From the NCBI RefSeq assembly GCF_001712795.1, contig NZ_KV757582.1, positions 24,189 through 62,209 of the forward strand: a DNA stretch of 38,021 bases, given 5' to 3'. The notes below the pieces were generated by a model. That model saw only the letters and a program-made list of their open reading frames with translations, had not been told where the DNA came from and searched no databases. The position numbers and the translations under genes were made by a program. Positions 25,623-35,000 of this stretch are shown piece after piece. Source of the stretch: Nostoc sp. KVJ20. GTDB taxonomy: Bacteria > Cyanobacteriota > Cyanobacteriia > Cyanobacteriales > Nostocaceae. Position 1 is the first letter of the stretch. Every line of letters begins with the position of its first letter.

Positions 25623-25631
25623 TCTGTCAGT

Positions 25632-26495
25632 TCATGCTAAAACTTCTTCACAAGCAATATTCAAAGATATTTCTTTCCAAGCATCCACTTCTTCTTTGAT
25701 ATACGTGACCATAGCATCAATTGCTTCGACTGTATCTGCTCCTAATGCCAATCTCATTGGTGGGTTATCACTATCAACAGCTTGAATTATTGCTAGTGCT
25801 GCTTTCTTTGGATCTCCTGGTAACTTGCCAACTAACTCCTGTACACGCTGGTGGATATTACTAATTAAAGGCTTATAGTCCTCAATTTGAGTTTCAGTTA
25901 AAACAAAAGAACGACTGAAAAAATCTGTACGCAGCCCCCCAGGTTCAACTATGGTGACTTTGATGCCAAAGGGTGCAACTTCATTAGCTAATGAACCAGA
26001 AATTCCTTCTAGTGCAAGTTTGCTACTGCCATAAATTCCACCACCAGGACTTGCTGCAAAGCAAGCGATTGATGAAATATTTAGGATATGTCCACTACGT
26101 TGCTGTCGCATATAAGGTAGTACTGCCCGCAGCGTTTCTAAGACACCAAAAAAGTTTGTTTCAAATAGACGGCGAACTTCTACATCGCTAATTTCTTCCA
26201 AAGCTCCCGCAACTTCACATCCGGCATTGTTGACAAGTACATCAATGCGTCCAAAGTGAGCAATTGCCTGTTTTACTGCCTCTTGCACTTCTTTAGGTTT
26301 TGTCACATCTAGTTGCACTGCTAGGGCACGTTCTGGAAACTTGAGTGCTAAATTTTGAACCTGCTGTGGATTCCGTGCTGTTAGCACAACTGCCTCTCCC
26401 TTCTCCAACAATATCTCTGCCAATGCTTGACCAAGACCACTGGAAGTACCAGTGATAAACCATACTCGTGACTCAGAAACAGACGAAGTTACCAT
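25632..26495 (-). CDS. Short-chain dehydrogenase/reductase (classical SDR)
   Basis: This 287-residue NAD(P)-dependent oxidoreductase has a cofactor motif TGTSSGLG (15-22), NNAG (89-92) and catalytic Ser141/142, Tyr155 and Lys159 (YGSSK). The motifs are complete, so it should be active on a hydroxyl/ketone substrate. It is the last gene of the minus-strand biosynthetic run, after MbtH. In this setting a ketone reduction or alcohol oxidation of the PKS-NRPS product or a precursor is likely but not proven. It belongs to the subfamily annotated as oxidoreductase / short-chain dehydrogenase in many cyanobacteria. Confidence 0.88.
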   Translation of the reverse strand: MVTSSVSESRVWFITGTSSGLGQALAEILLEKGEAVVLTARNPQQVQNLALKFPERALAVQLDVTKPKEVQEAVKQAIAHFGRIDVLVNNAGCEVAGALEEISDVEVRRLFETNFFGVLETLRAVLPYMRQQRSGHILNISSIACFAASPGGGIYGSSKLALEGISGSLANEVAPFGIKVTIVEPGGLRTDFFSRSFVLTETQIEDYKPLISNIHQRVQELVGKLPGDPKKAALAIIQAVDSDNPPMRLALGADTVEAIDAMVTYIKEEVDAWKEISLNIACEEVLA

Positions 26496-26550
26496 AAGAG
26501 ATTCTCCATTTTTAGGAAGCTTTAAGTTTTAACTAGAGTTGCTAGTAGTT

Positions 26551-26568
26551 CGCCAAGGAAACTTGGCG
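26551..26568. repeat. Perfect small hairpin CGCCAAG-GAAA-CTTGGCG
   Basis: Seven-base arms close a GAAA tetraloop (plus-strand sense), in the gap between MbtH and the SDR. It is followed by a run of GGGGAAGGGGG-type short repeats (26570-26600) and a second hairpin near 26600-26625. No T-run makes it a clear terminator. Confidence 0.5.
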
Positions 26569-26693
26569 GGGTAAAGGGGAAGGGGGAAGGGGGAAAGGGT
26601 TTAAATCCTTTACCCTTTTCCCAGTCCTCACAAGCGCATTTTTGGGTTGGCAGACTACTAGTTATCAAATTTTGCTCAAGGTGCAAAAGTTTT

Positions 26694-26918
26694 CTAAGTG
26701 TTATGCCCACTTTCCTGCATTTTTTGCCGGAGACTAAGTGGCCTCATGTCAGTCCAAACTTCTTTGATGTAATCCAAACATTCTTGTTTCAGACCATTTT
26801 TACCAACATCATTCCAGCCAGCAGGATTTTGGCGATCGCTTGGCCAAATTGAATACTGTTCTTCATGATTAACCACAACTTTGTAAATTGTCGTCTCTTC
26901 TTTGTCATCTTGATACAT
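26694..26918 (-). CDS. MbtH-like protein (NRPS adenylation-domain partner)
   Basis: The 74 residues match the MbtH family: [20 protein letters not shown] (about 16-35), then [17 protein letters not shown] (about 48-64). MbtH-like proteins bind A domains and support their folding and activity. The gene lies in the same direction as the NRPS, eight genes downstream of the PKS, and is a strong marker that this run is a single NRPS-containing cluster. The ATG at 26918 has a weak purine-rich leader (AGAAGAGAAG). Confidence 0.95.
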   Translation of the reverse strand: MYQDDKEETTIYKVVVNHEEQYSIWPSDRQNPAGWNDVGKNGLKQECLDYIKEVWTDMRPLSLRQKMQESGHNT

Positions 26919-27022
26919 AATTTCTTCTCTTCTAGTTAAAAATCACTTTTGATTTACTTCTGTTAGACCAACGGGGTGCAATACTGCGTAGGTTTTGCCT
27001 AACAGAATCCCCGAACAATTTT

Positions 27023-27062
27023 CCCAATCCCCAGTCCCTAATTCCCAATCCCCAATCCCTTT
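27023..27062. repeat. CCCAATC-type heptamer array at the MATE stop codon
   Basis: Imperfect heptamers CCCAATC/CCCAGTC/CCTAATT run across the 3' end of the MATE gene and encode its last residues GLGIGN. They belong to the same general class of short tandem repeats seen in the eCIS operon. Confidence 0.7.
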
Positions 27063-28423
27063 TTCAATTCTGTGTGGCACAAATTTTTCAGTTCTACAAA
27101 TGTCAATATAAACACAATTAACATAAATAAAATATCTGCTAAAATCATTCCATAATATATACCCCTTACTTTCCAAAAGTTAGCAAAAATTAGTATTATC
27201 GGCACATTTAAAACTAGAGTTCTAATTAAAATAACTGTTAACACAGTTTTACCTTTACCTCTAGCTTGAAATAAAGTATTACCAAATAATGCCAAAGGCC
27301 ATATTGGTGTTAATACACAAAGAAGTCGAAAATTTATTACATCATAATTTGTAAAATTAACCTCTGGCAACAGTATTTTCAAAAACACTGTTGGTGATAA
27401 TTGTAAAGGCATCCAAATTAAGATTAATAAAATAGTACCAATAATTGCAAAAGTTAAATAAGCTTTCTTAATTCGTTCATAATTTTTAGCTCCATCATTG
27501 ATGCCAATAATAGGTTGTAAAGCCTGTGCAAATCCACCTATGGGGATAAATACTAATGAAGCTACTCTTGTAGTTGCCCCAAAAAAAGCAAGATCATGAT
27601 GTGTACCATAAAGAGAAATTGATTTAAAAATTACCGAACCTTGCACTAATTCCATTACTGGAAAAAGTAGTGCGGATACTCCTACTGATAAGATTGCAGG
27701 TAGTAAATCTATTGCCATCACCATTTTTTTAGGATTAACGGGAATGGAGCTTTTACCAGAAATAAAATAAGTTAAATTGAGGATTGTATTCACTGCCATT
27801 GCAATAACTGTAGCCAGAGCAATGCCTTGAATACCCCAATGAAAAACACTAATAAATAAAATATTCAATAATATATTAACTATCACAAAACTTAAGTCAA
27901 ATATTGTAGATAATCTAATTTTGCCTTCTGATTTGATAATTTGGCTAGAAGCTCCCCCTAGCATATAAAATATTGAACCCAGTATATAAGTTTTAAAATA
28001 TTCTGTACCCGCAATAGCAACTTCATCACTTCCTCCCATGAAGATAATTAACTCTTCACCAAATCTGTACCCAATGCTGGTAATAATTAGGGATAATGCA
28101 ATCCCCATTACAATTAAGTTGCCAAATATTTGGGACTGAGTTTTGATATCTCCAGAACCAATCGCTCGACTGAGAACAGAACCAGAACCAACACCAACTA
28201 AGAGAGAAAATCCCTCTATTATACCTATAAGTGGCAGTGCAAGTGTAATACCTGCAAGAGCAGTTTCACCAATAAATTGTCCTGCAAATAAAGTGTCAAG
28301 AAAATTGTTCAAGCTAAACATCAATATTCCTAAAGTACTAGGAATTGATAACTTGAACATCAATTTAACAAGGTTGCCTTGAAGGATTTCGTTTGTAACT
28401 TGAGACTGTAGTTGTGAAGTCAT
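27038..28423 (-). CDS. MATE-family multidrug/natural-product efflux transporter
   Basis: This polytopic inner-membrane protein of about 461 residues has around 12 hydrophobic segments and MATE features: FMFKLSIPSTLGILMFSLNNFLDTLF-like first helix region, GVGSGSVLSRAIGSGD (about 75-90) and the second-half GGFAQALQPIIGINDGAKNYERIKK. It probably exports the cluster's product or related compounds. The ATG at 28423 is preferred; a TTG at 28456 overlaps the upstream gene. The extreme C-terminus is encoded by a heptamer repeat, so the natural end has been altered. Confidence 0.9.
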   Translation of the reverse strand: MTSQLQSQVTNEILQGNLVKLMFKLSIPSTLGILMFSLNNFLDTLFAGQFIGETALAGITLALPLIGIIEGFSLLVGVGSGSVLSRAIGSGDIKTQSQIFGNLIVMGIALSLIITSIGYRFGEELIIFMGGSDEVAIAGTEYFKTYILGSIFYMLGGASSQIIKSEGKIRLSTIFDLSFVIVNILLNILFISVFHWGIQGIALATVIAMAVNTILNLTYFISGKSSIPVNPKKMVMAIDLLPAILSVGVSALLFPVMELVQGSVIFKSISLYGTHHDLAFFGATTRVASLVFIPIGGFAQALQPIIGINDGAKNYERIKKAYLTFAIIGTILLILIWMPLQLSPTVFLKILLPEVNFTNYDVINFRLLCVLTPIWPLALFGNTLFQARGKGKTVLTVILIRTLVLNVPIILIFANFWKVRGIYYGMILADILFMLIVFILTFVELKNLCHTELKKGLGIGN

Positions 28424-28448
28424 TTTTAAGTTCTCGGTTTGCTGCTGT

Positions 28449-29492
28449 TTACTCAATCTTGACCAAACGGCTGACGCGATATTGTTTCACCGCTTGTAAT
28501 TCCATATCTGTTGCTGAGTTCAATGCACTCATAACTTCACTACAAACTTCAACTCTGGCTTCATAAGCACCTGATAGACTTCCATCAGGGGCTGCATAAT
28601 CAATACGTACTTCTGCCCAATTAGGCTCTTGATCTTGAGTAACTTTTTCTATGTCCAGTATTTTGCCAGCTTTCAAATAATTACGCCAAGTCCAGTCTGA
28701 CTGCATCCAAATTTCCCGCTCTGTGATTTGCTCAAATTTAGTGATACCTGCCCATCCCCGATAGTATTGACGCAATCTAGAAACTGAAGCATTTTGTTTG
28801 ACTAGTAAATCCAGAACTTCGGGGTTTAAATGTCCCCATAAGCACCCTTGAGGTAAGTCAACTAAAGTAGGTGCAAACTGATGCCCACCAAAGTGATTTG
28901 TTTGCCAGACTCTTAAGTTTCCATTAGCAGCAGGTGCATATTCTTTGCGTAATTGCCGATATAGAGGAGTTCCAAATTTACCACAGGCAAGGTCAACTTG
29001 AGCGTGAGTACAAACCATAAGTTCGCGGATGTGACTGGTTTGTTGCTGATACTGCTGAAACTTGGATAAATCGTTGGGCTGTTGTACTAATTGTTGGAGT
29101 ATTGCTGTGACTAAATTAATTGCTTCCTCTTCTGGAACAAGAAACTCTTGTTTTTCAAATTGAGAAAATTGTTGTGCGGGACGGTAATAATATAGGACAC
29201 GGGTAAATTTTGGGATAGAATAATCGCGATCGCGAGCAATCAACATCGGTCTTAGTTTGATTCCATGCTTCCCGATTAACTCTTGGAATAGACCTATCAG
29301 AGGCTTGATTTGCGGATCTTCCTGAAAAATGTTTGCAGACCAAGGTTGAGGAAGTTCCATAATTAGCCAATAGTCGCAAGTACCTGCTGTTCCAATTGGG
29401 TCTTCTTTATTAGCTTGAGAAACCAATGAGCAGAAACGACAATCTTTTAGGGAAAACTGGTCGGTTTGTTGGGTCTGCATATTTAATCCCAT
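28449..29492 (-). CDS. Sucrase/ferredoxin-like (Apd1-type) [2Fe-2S] thioredoxin-fold protein
   Basis: The 347-residue protein matches the sucrase/ferredoxin-like family. The cluster ligands of the Apd1 type are visible: C161-x8-C170 (CTHAQVDLAC) and H200-x3-H204 (HFGGH), a Cys2His2 [2Fe-2S] site, followed by FAPTLVDLPQGCLWG. An extra CxxC lies near the N-terminus (C18, C21). It is probably an electron carrier, and its place next to a P450 and two SDRs suggests redox partnership, which is inference. Two starts are possible: ATG 29492, overlapping the previous stop, or ATG 29480 with GGGA upstream. Confidence 0.85.
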   Translation of the reverse strand: MGLNMQTQQTDQFSLKDCRFCSLVSQANKEDPIGTAGTCDYWLIMELPQPWSANIFQEDPQIKPLIGLFQELIGKHGIKLRPMLIARDRDYSIPKFTRVLYYYRPAQQFSQFEKQEFLVPEEEAINLVTAILQQLVQQPNDLSKFQQYQQQTSHIRELMVCTHAQVDLACGKFGTPLYRQLRKEYAPAANGNLRVWQTNHFGGHQFAPTLVDLPQGCLWGHLNPEVLDLLVKQNASVSRLRQYYRGWAGITKFEQITEREIWMQSDWTWRNYLKAGKILDIEKVTQDQEPNWAEVRIDYAAPDGSLSGAYEARVEVCSEVMSALNSATDMELQAVKQYRVSRLVKIE

Positions 29493-30364
29493 CCCATATT
29501 TTTTTGTAGCAACCCATAAAATTTTTCATAAAAATGCTCATGTGAAAATAACCTTTTATAGAGGAAAAGTAGTCTAGTTTCCCATTTGGATGGTGTGACA
29601 AAATATTGTCTTTTGGGCTTGCGAGCTTCTAAGGCTTCTAAGATTGCCTCTACGACTTTTTCAGATGGCATTCCATTGCGATTGCCTTCTACAGTAAGTT
29701 CTTTATGTATTCTTTGATTTTTACCATATATGGCTTTGGCTTCAGGTGACATATTAGCTAAGGTTTTCTGATAGCTTGCCTCTACTTTTTCATGTACTTC
29801 TGTGTTAAATGATCCTGCTAGGATAGAAAGAACTTCAATTTGGCTAGAACGTAATTCCATTCGCCAACAATCTGTAAGAGATTCCAGCGCAAACTTGGAA
29901 GCAGACAAGTGTCCAAAATATGGTGTAGCTACTCTGCCACCAACAGCACTAATATTGATAATCCGACCTTTAGCTTTACGAAGCAATGGTAAGAATGCTT
30001 GGGTAACGGCAATATAACCAGTCACATTGACTTCAAATAACCATCTCACATCCTCAATGGGAACACACTCCAATGGCCCGTGTACTACTGCAACAGCATT
30101 ATTTACTAAAGCAAATAATCCTTCATCGTCGGTTGCTAGTGAAACAAAGTCTAGAGCAGATTGAATCTGTTCGGCTTTTGTGATGTCTAGGATAATCGGA
30201 GTTAAATTACCAGATGCATCATGTTTTAATGATTCCGCATCTTTTTCTGTACGGACTCCGGCAAAGACGCGATATCCTTGTTTATCTAGCGTCAGCGCAG
30301 CGGCTCGACCTAAACCCGATGATGTCCCTGTAATTAGCACAGCGCCTTTTTTACTTTGAGCCAT
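29483..30364 (-). CDS. SDR-family protein with Leu in place of the catalytic Tyr
   Basis: The 293-residue SDR fold has TGTSSGLG (about 13-20) and NNAV in place of NNAG. In the active site the usual YxxxK reads LSASK (cac ttg tct gct tcc aag), so Tyr is Leu; Ser (INIS) and Lys are kept. The neighbourhood PYFGHLSASKFALE is otherwise standard. It may be catalytically impaired, structural, or use another acid. The start is the ATG at 30364 with a perfect GGAGG (30373-30377) 7-8 bases upstream, rather than 30379. It overlaps the next gene's first ATG by ten bases. Confidence 0.88.
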   Translation of the reverse strand: MAQSKKGAVLITGTSSGLGRAAALTLDKQGYRVFAGVRTEKDAESLKHDASGNLTPIILDITKAEQIQSALDFVSLATDDEGLFALVNNAVAVVHGPLECVPIEDVRWLFEVNVTGYIAVTQAFLPLLRKAKGRIINISAVGGRVATPYFGHLSASKFALESLTDCWRMELRSSQIEVLSILAGSFNTEVHEKVEASYQKTLANMSPEAKAIYGKNQRIHKELTVEGNRNGMPSEKVVEAILEALEARKPKRQYFVTPSKWETRLLFLYKRLFSHEHFYEKFYGLLQKNMGWD

Positions 30365-30408
30365 ATTTGTTACCTCCATAATAGATATTTATTTGCAATT
30401 TCTAGAGA

Positions 30409-31788
30409 CTAAAGTAAGCCAGCAACAAGTGGTTGTGACTGTCCTTTATGCTGCCGCCGACCATGCATAAACATTTTTACGCCACTAGCTGGGTAAGAAA
30501 TTAAACCGCCGAATTTTGGTTTTTCTGGTCGCTTGTCAACTAAGGTGAGTTGATAGTTTGAAATAATTGTCGCTAATATAAGCTTCATTTCAAATAAGGC
30601 AAAACTTCCGCCAATACAAACACGAGTACCGCCGCCAAAGGGCAAAAATTCATAAGGAGAGAATTGCTTTTTCAAAAAGCGTTCTGGCTGAAATTGTTGC
30701 GGCTGTGGATATAAATCTTCTCGTTGATGTGTCCGATAAATATTACCAATTAGCACTGTTCCTGGACTCAACTCGTAGCCCATAATCTCAACTGGCGACT
30801 CTACCAACCTGGGAAAGGCAAATAATTGAGTTGGGTAAATTCGCAAAGCTTCATTACAAACAGCACTAAGGTAAGGTAGTGCAACGATATGCATGGGATC
30901 TGGATGTTCACCAAGGTTATCGAGTTCTTGCAGCAGTTTTTCTCTAACTACAGGTAAATGGTGAATCCAATATAAAGCCCAAGCGATCGCAGTTGCCGAT
31001 GCATCTTGAGCTGCAAATATGGGCGATAATAGGAGGTCACGTATTTCCTCATCGCTTAATGCTTCACCTGCTTCATCACGAGCAAATATCAGATCGTTGA
31101 GCATATCAGTGCGTGAAGAATCTGCTTGCTGACGACGTTCTTGAACTTCAGTCTCTAGCAAACTGAAAAGTTCCTCCCGTAGATGAAGTAAGTATCTCCT
31201 GGGACTCCACCGATCTAAACCCTTTGGGAGAAAGGGTAACTTCATCATCAGTTGGTAAAGAATTGATTGTTGATATTTAATAATTTCAGCGAATAAATAC
31301 TTGATTTTTTCATAACGTTCTCCCTCACGCAATCCCATCACCACCTCTATACCTACGCGCAGGGTGATATCTTCAATAGTGGGGTAGGCGACGAAATGTT
31401 TGGCGAAAGCCAATGAACTCATAATTTTTTCTGTAAGTTCGCAAATACGCCGCCCACAGGCTTGCATTCGATCTCCGTGAAAAGCTTGCATTAAAACCTT
31501 GCGACGATGTTTGTGGCACAAGCCATCAAGTTGCAAAATTCCTTGGTTTCCTGTCAGAAATGCGAAATCTTGGTTTAATTCACCCCTAGCTGTAATTTCT
31601 TTAGTATTAGTAAAAATCTCCTTTATCCCCAAGGGATTACTAACGTAAACTATCGGTGTAGAACCAAGCATGATGGTAACGATGTCACCATAGCTTTGGG
31701 ATATAGAATCCATATAGCCAAAAGGGTCAGTCTCAAATTGGAGATTGAGTAGCCAGGAGGGGGTTTTCGGCCCTGGAGGTAGTTTCAT
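30409..31788 (-). CDS. Cytochrome P450 (CYP110-like)
   Basis: This 459-residue monooxygenase has the N-terminal PPGPKTP hinge, a K-helix ExxR at 313-316 (EALR) and heme ligand Cys391 in FGGGTRVCIGG (384-394). The I-helix reads AAQDASAT (259-266), where the usual AGxDT has Ala in place of Thr, so oxygen activation may be atypical. There is no membrane anchor. In a cyanobacterial PKS-NRPS cluster it probably oxidises the acyl chain or the released product. The CYP110 family of cyanobacteria acts on fatty acids and terpenoids; assignment to it is from pattern only. Confidence 0.92.
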   Translation of the reverse strand: MKLPPGPKTPSWLLNLQFETDPFGYMDSISQSYGDIVTIMLGSTPIVYVSNPLGIKEIFTNTKEITARGELNQDFAFLTGNQGILQLDGLCHKHRRKVLMQAFHGDRMQACGRRICELTEKIMSSLAFAKHFVAYPTIEDITLRVGIEVVMGLREGERYEKIKYLFAEIIKYQQSILYQLMMKLPFLPKGLDRWSPRRYLLHLREELFSLLETEVQERRQQADSSRTDMLNDLIFARDEAGEALSDEEIRDLLLSPIFAAQDASATAIAWALYWIHHLPVVREKLLQELDNLGEHPDPMHIVALPYLSAVCNEALRIYPTQLFAFPRLVESPVEIMGYELSPGTVLIGNIYRTHQREDLYPQPQQFQPERFLKKQFSPYEFLPFGGGTRVCIGGSFALFEMKLILATIISNYQLTLVDKRPEKPKFGGLISYPASGVKMFMHGRRQHKGQSQPLVAGLL

Positions 31789-32055
31789 CAGTCTTCTTGA
31801 CTCCTGTTGTCTATAAATAGAGTGGCGCTAAGAAAAGATACAGCCCTTGCTCTGAATGTTTCTCAGCTTCTACGGCTACGGTGTACACACAAGTCGAAAA
31901 AAGTTCGATTTCCTATTTCTCTCGTTCCCATGCAGAGCATGGGAATGGCTGATGCCTCCATAGACATTGAGTCAGAGACTCAATGAATGCATTCCCAGCC
32001 TGGAGGCTGGGAACGAGATTACACAAGCCTTTGGGCTTTTATTAGTGCCATTCGT
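31789..32055. other. Intergenic region between NRPS and P450 with dispersed repeats
   Basis: This 267-base gap lies in the middle of the biosynthetic run. It holds a copy of the 22-bp repeat GGCTACGGTGTACACACAAG (31874-31893 and flanks), a palindrome around GTGTACAC, and the second copy of the 97-108-bp repeat (31921-32017). No gene is seen. Confidence 0.55.
31921..32017. repeat. 97-bp dispersed repeat with CTCGTTCCC...GGGAACGAG ends (copy 2, inverted)
   Basis: It begins CTCGTTCCCATGCAGAGCAT and ends GAGGCTGGGAACGAG. It is an inverted relative of the copy at 25408-25515, sharing the ATTGAGTCAGAGACTCAAT palindrome and the terminal sequence. It lies just downstream of the NRPS stop codon. Confidence 0.8.
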
Positions 32056-35000
32056 CTATAATACATTATCCAAGGCATTATCGATATAGATTCTCAATTG
32101 TTTAGCTAGTTCCTGAATCTGAGGTTCGACAAAAATTGAGAAATGATCTCCTGGAATTTCCACAACTTCAATAGGTAGACGGGAATATTTACCCCAACCT
32201 AATAAAGGATCGTTAGTCTGAAATTCTGGACTTTCAAAATCATGAATAATTTCCTCGCTAGCTCTAAAAAGAGTCATTTGGTGAGGATAAACTTGCGGAA
32301 TATAATCTCGCATGGCTTGGACATGGACTTTGAAAAGTTTGTAATGTTGGATAAAATCTTGAATTTCTGCATCACTAAAAATAAAATTAGCTTTTTTATT
32401 GACTAAATGCAGTTGTTCTTTTAGTGATAAATCCCGAAGTTCTTCAAAAGGAAGGGAAAAATCGATATTATTATCGGTTTTGATTGATTCAGCAATGCGG
32501 AGTAAGAACTTAGCATCATCATCATCTGTGGGTTTAATAGCTGTTTTTGGTAATATGGCATCGATAACAACTAACAAACCTACTGTTTGACCTTGCCTTT
32601 GCAGTTGTTGGGCTATTTCAAAAGCAACTACACCACCATAACAAAAACCTCCTAAAAGATAAGGGCCGTGTGATTGTACTTGACGAATTTCTTTGAGGTA
32701 GCGAGTTGCGGTTTCTTCTACAGAAATAATTTCTGGTTCTTCTTCTCCAAGGGTATGTTCTAAACCATAAAATGGGTATTCTTCACCTAGCCTTCTAGAC
32801 AAGTTAAAGTAGTTATTAATGGTTCCACCAGCGCCATGCATACAGAAGAAAGGAGTCTTGGAACCAGAAGGTTGAATTGCTACTAAAGGAGAAGCAGAAC
32901 CCTCACGATATGGCTGAGTGACAATAATCGCTAGTTTTTCAATTGTTGGGTTTTCAAATAAAGTAGACAAAGGTAGATTGTGCCCAAATTTGTCCTGAAT
33001 TTGAGCCATTAAACGTACAGCTAAAAATGAGTGACCACCCAAGTCAAAAAAGTTATCTGTGACTCCGATAGGGTTGCTATTTAGAAGATTTTCCCAAATT
33101 TTTACTAAAGCTAATTCTGTAAAATTACGGGGAGAAATAAATGATCGCGTAATATTTAAGCGGATAGCTTCATCCGTGGAAAGAGCTTGCTTATCTACTT
33201 TGCCATTGGGTGTAAGGGGGAGCGCATCTAATACCACAAAAGTAGCAGGTATCATGTAATTTGGCAGCTTTTGTTGCAAATAAGGCAATAGCTGTGCTGC
33301 AATATCTTGATTGTCTGTGACTAAATATGCAATCAAACGGCGATCGCCTTCAGGAGCATCGTGGACAATAATAATACATTCTCGCACATCTTTGTGTTGT
33401 GCGATCGCAGCGGAAATTTCTCCTAGTTCCACTCGAAAACCACGAATTTTTACTTGGTCATCACGACGACCACAATACTCCAGATTACCATCGCTGAGGT
33501 AACGCGCTAAATCGCCTGTTTTATAAAGTTTTTTTCCTGGAATAAATGGGTGATCAATAAATCTTTCTTGATTTAATTCTGGACGATGTAAATATCCTTT
33601 GGCTAATCCATCTCCACCTGTATAAAGTTCACCAATAATTCCTGGTGGTGTTAATTGTAAATGTTTGTTCAACACATATACTAGAGTATTATCAATCGGG
33701 CGACCAATGGGAACACTATTTAAATTATCTGGTAATAAACTAGTATCGTAATAAGTAACATTAGCAGAAACTTCTGATGAGCCATAAAGATTGATCAGTT
33801 TGGCAAATGGCACTACTGTTTGGAAAGTTTGAACTAACTCCAAAGATAGTGCTTCTCCACTAGCTATCCAAAGTTTGAGTTGCGATAAATTTCTAGTAAG
33901 ATGACTGTAAGTATCCAAAAGTAAGCGCAGCAGTGAGGGAACAAGTATAATTCGCGTCACTTTGTTATCTGCTAGAGCTTGAATAAATAGTTGCGGTTCT
34001 TTGACAGTTGCATTACTGATAATCACAGTAGCAATTCCCTGAAGCAAAGGAGCAAAAATTTCCCATACTGAATCTACAAAGCTAATAGCTGTTTTCTGAC
34101 AACAAACTTCTCCTGGGGTAAAGGGATAGGTTTTCCACAGCCAGTGCAAGCCATTGACAGTACCGCGATGAGTGCCAAGAACACCTTTAGGAGTCCCAGT
34201 AGAGCCGGAAGTATAGATAATGTAAGCAAGACTCTCGGCTTTTGCAGTGTTAATGGGGTTTTCTAGACTTTCTTGAGCAACTTCGTGTTCGTGAATATCC
34301 AAGCAAACAATTTTAGCTGAAGAGTCAGGTAGCTTTGTTAATATTTCTTGTTGAGTGATTAACACCGCAGCTTGGGAGTCAGAGAGCATGAAACTCAAGC
34401 GCTCAAGAGGATAATTAGGATCAAGAGGAATGTATGCACCGCCAGCTTTGAGAACAGCTAAAATTCCTACAACCATTTCTGGTGAGCGTTCTAGACATAT
34501 CGCTACAAGGGTTTCTGTTGTGACACCCAGTTTTTGTAAATAATGAGCAAGTTGATTAACCCTTTGGTTGAGTTGACGATAAGATAATTGTTCAGACTGA
34601 CTAATTAAGGCTAATGCATCAGGCGATCGCTTGACTTGTTCCTCAAAGAGTTGATGAATAGATGCATCGTGGGGATAATCTGCATGAGTCTGATTCCAGT
34701 CAAATAAAACTTGCGATCGCTCTTTTAAAGTTAATAATGATAATTCTGAAATAGGCTGCTCTTGGTTATCAATAATATTTTCTAATAATGTCTGGAAATG
34801 TCTAATAAATTGGGTAATTGTAGCTGAATCAAAAATATCAGTGTTGTACTCCAAACACCCTGCCAATCCCTCTGGAGATTCAGACAACGACAGAAAAATA
34901 TCTAGTTGAGCCGTACCACTATCGAACTCCAAAGTACGCAAAGTTAAACCAGAAACTTCCTGCACAGACATTGGTGTATTTTGCAGGACAAACATCACTT

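Larger units (their letters stand above)
25261..25631. other. Convergent intergenic region between eCIS and biosynthetic cluster
   Basis: This gap of 371 bases lies where the eCIS operon (plus) and the biosynthetic operon (minus) converge. It holds a 108-bp dispersed repeat with terminal inverted repeats (25408-25515) and a minus-strand terminator-like hairpin (25599-25620). A 61-codon frame at 25267 reads into the repeat and is not supported. Confidence 0.6.

Noticed and set aside
26522..26710. 62-codon minus-strand frame between MbtH and SDR
   Set aside because: It overlaps MbtH, is made of hairpin and G-rich repeat sequence and shows no conserved pattern.
26943..27176. 77-codon minus-strand frame overlapping the MATE 3' end
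   Set aside because: Shadow frame of the MATE gene and the CCCAATC repeats.
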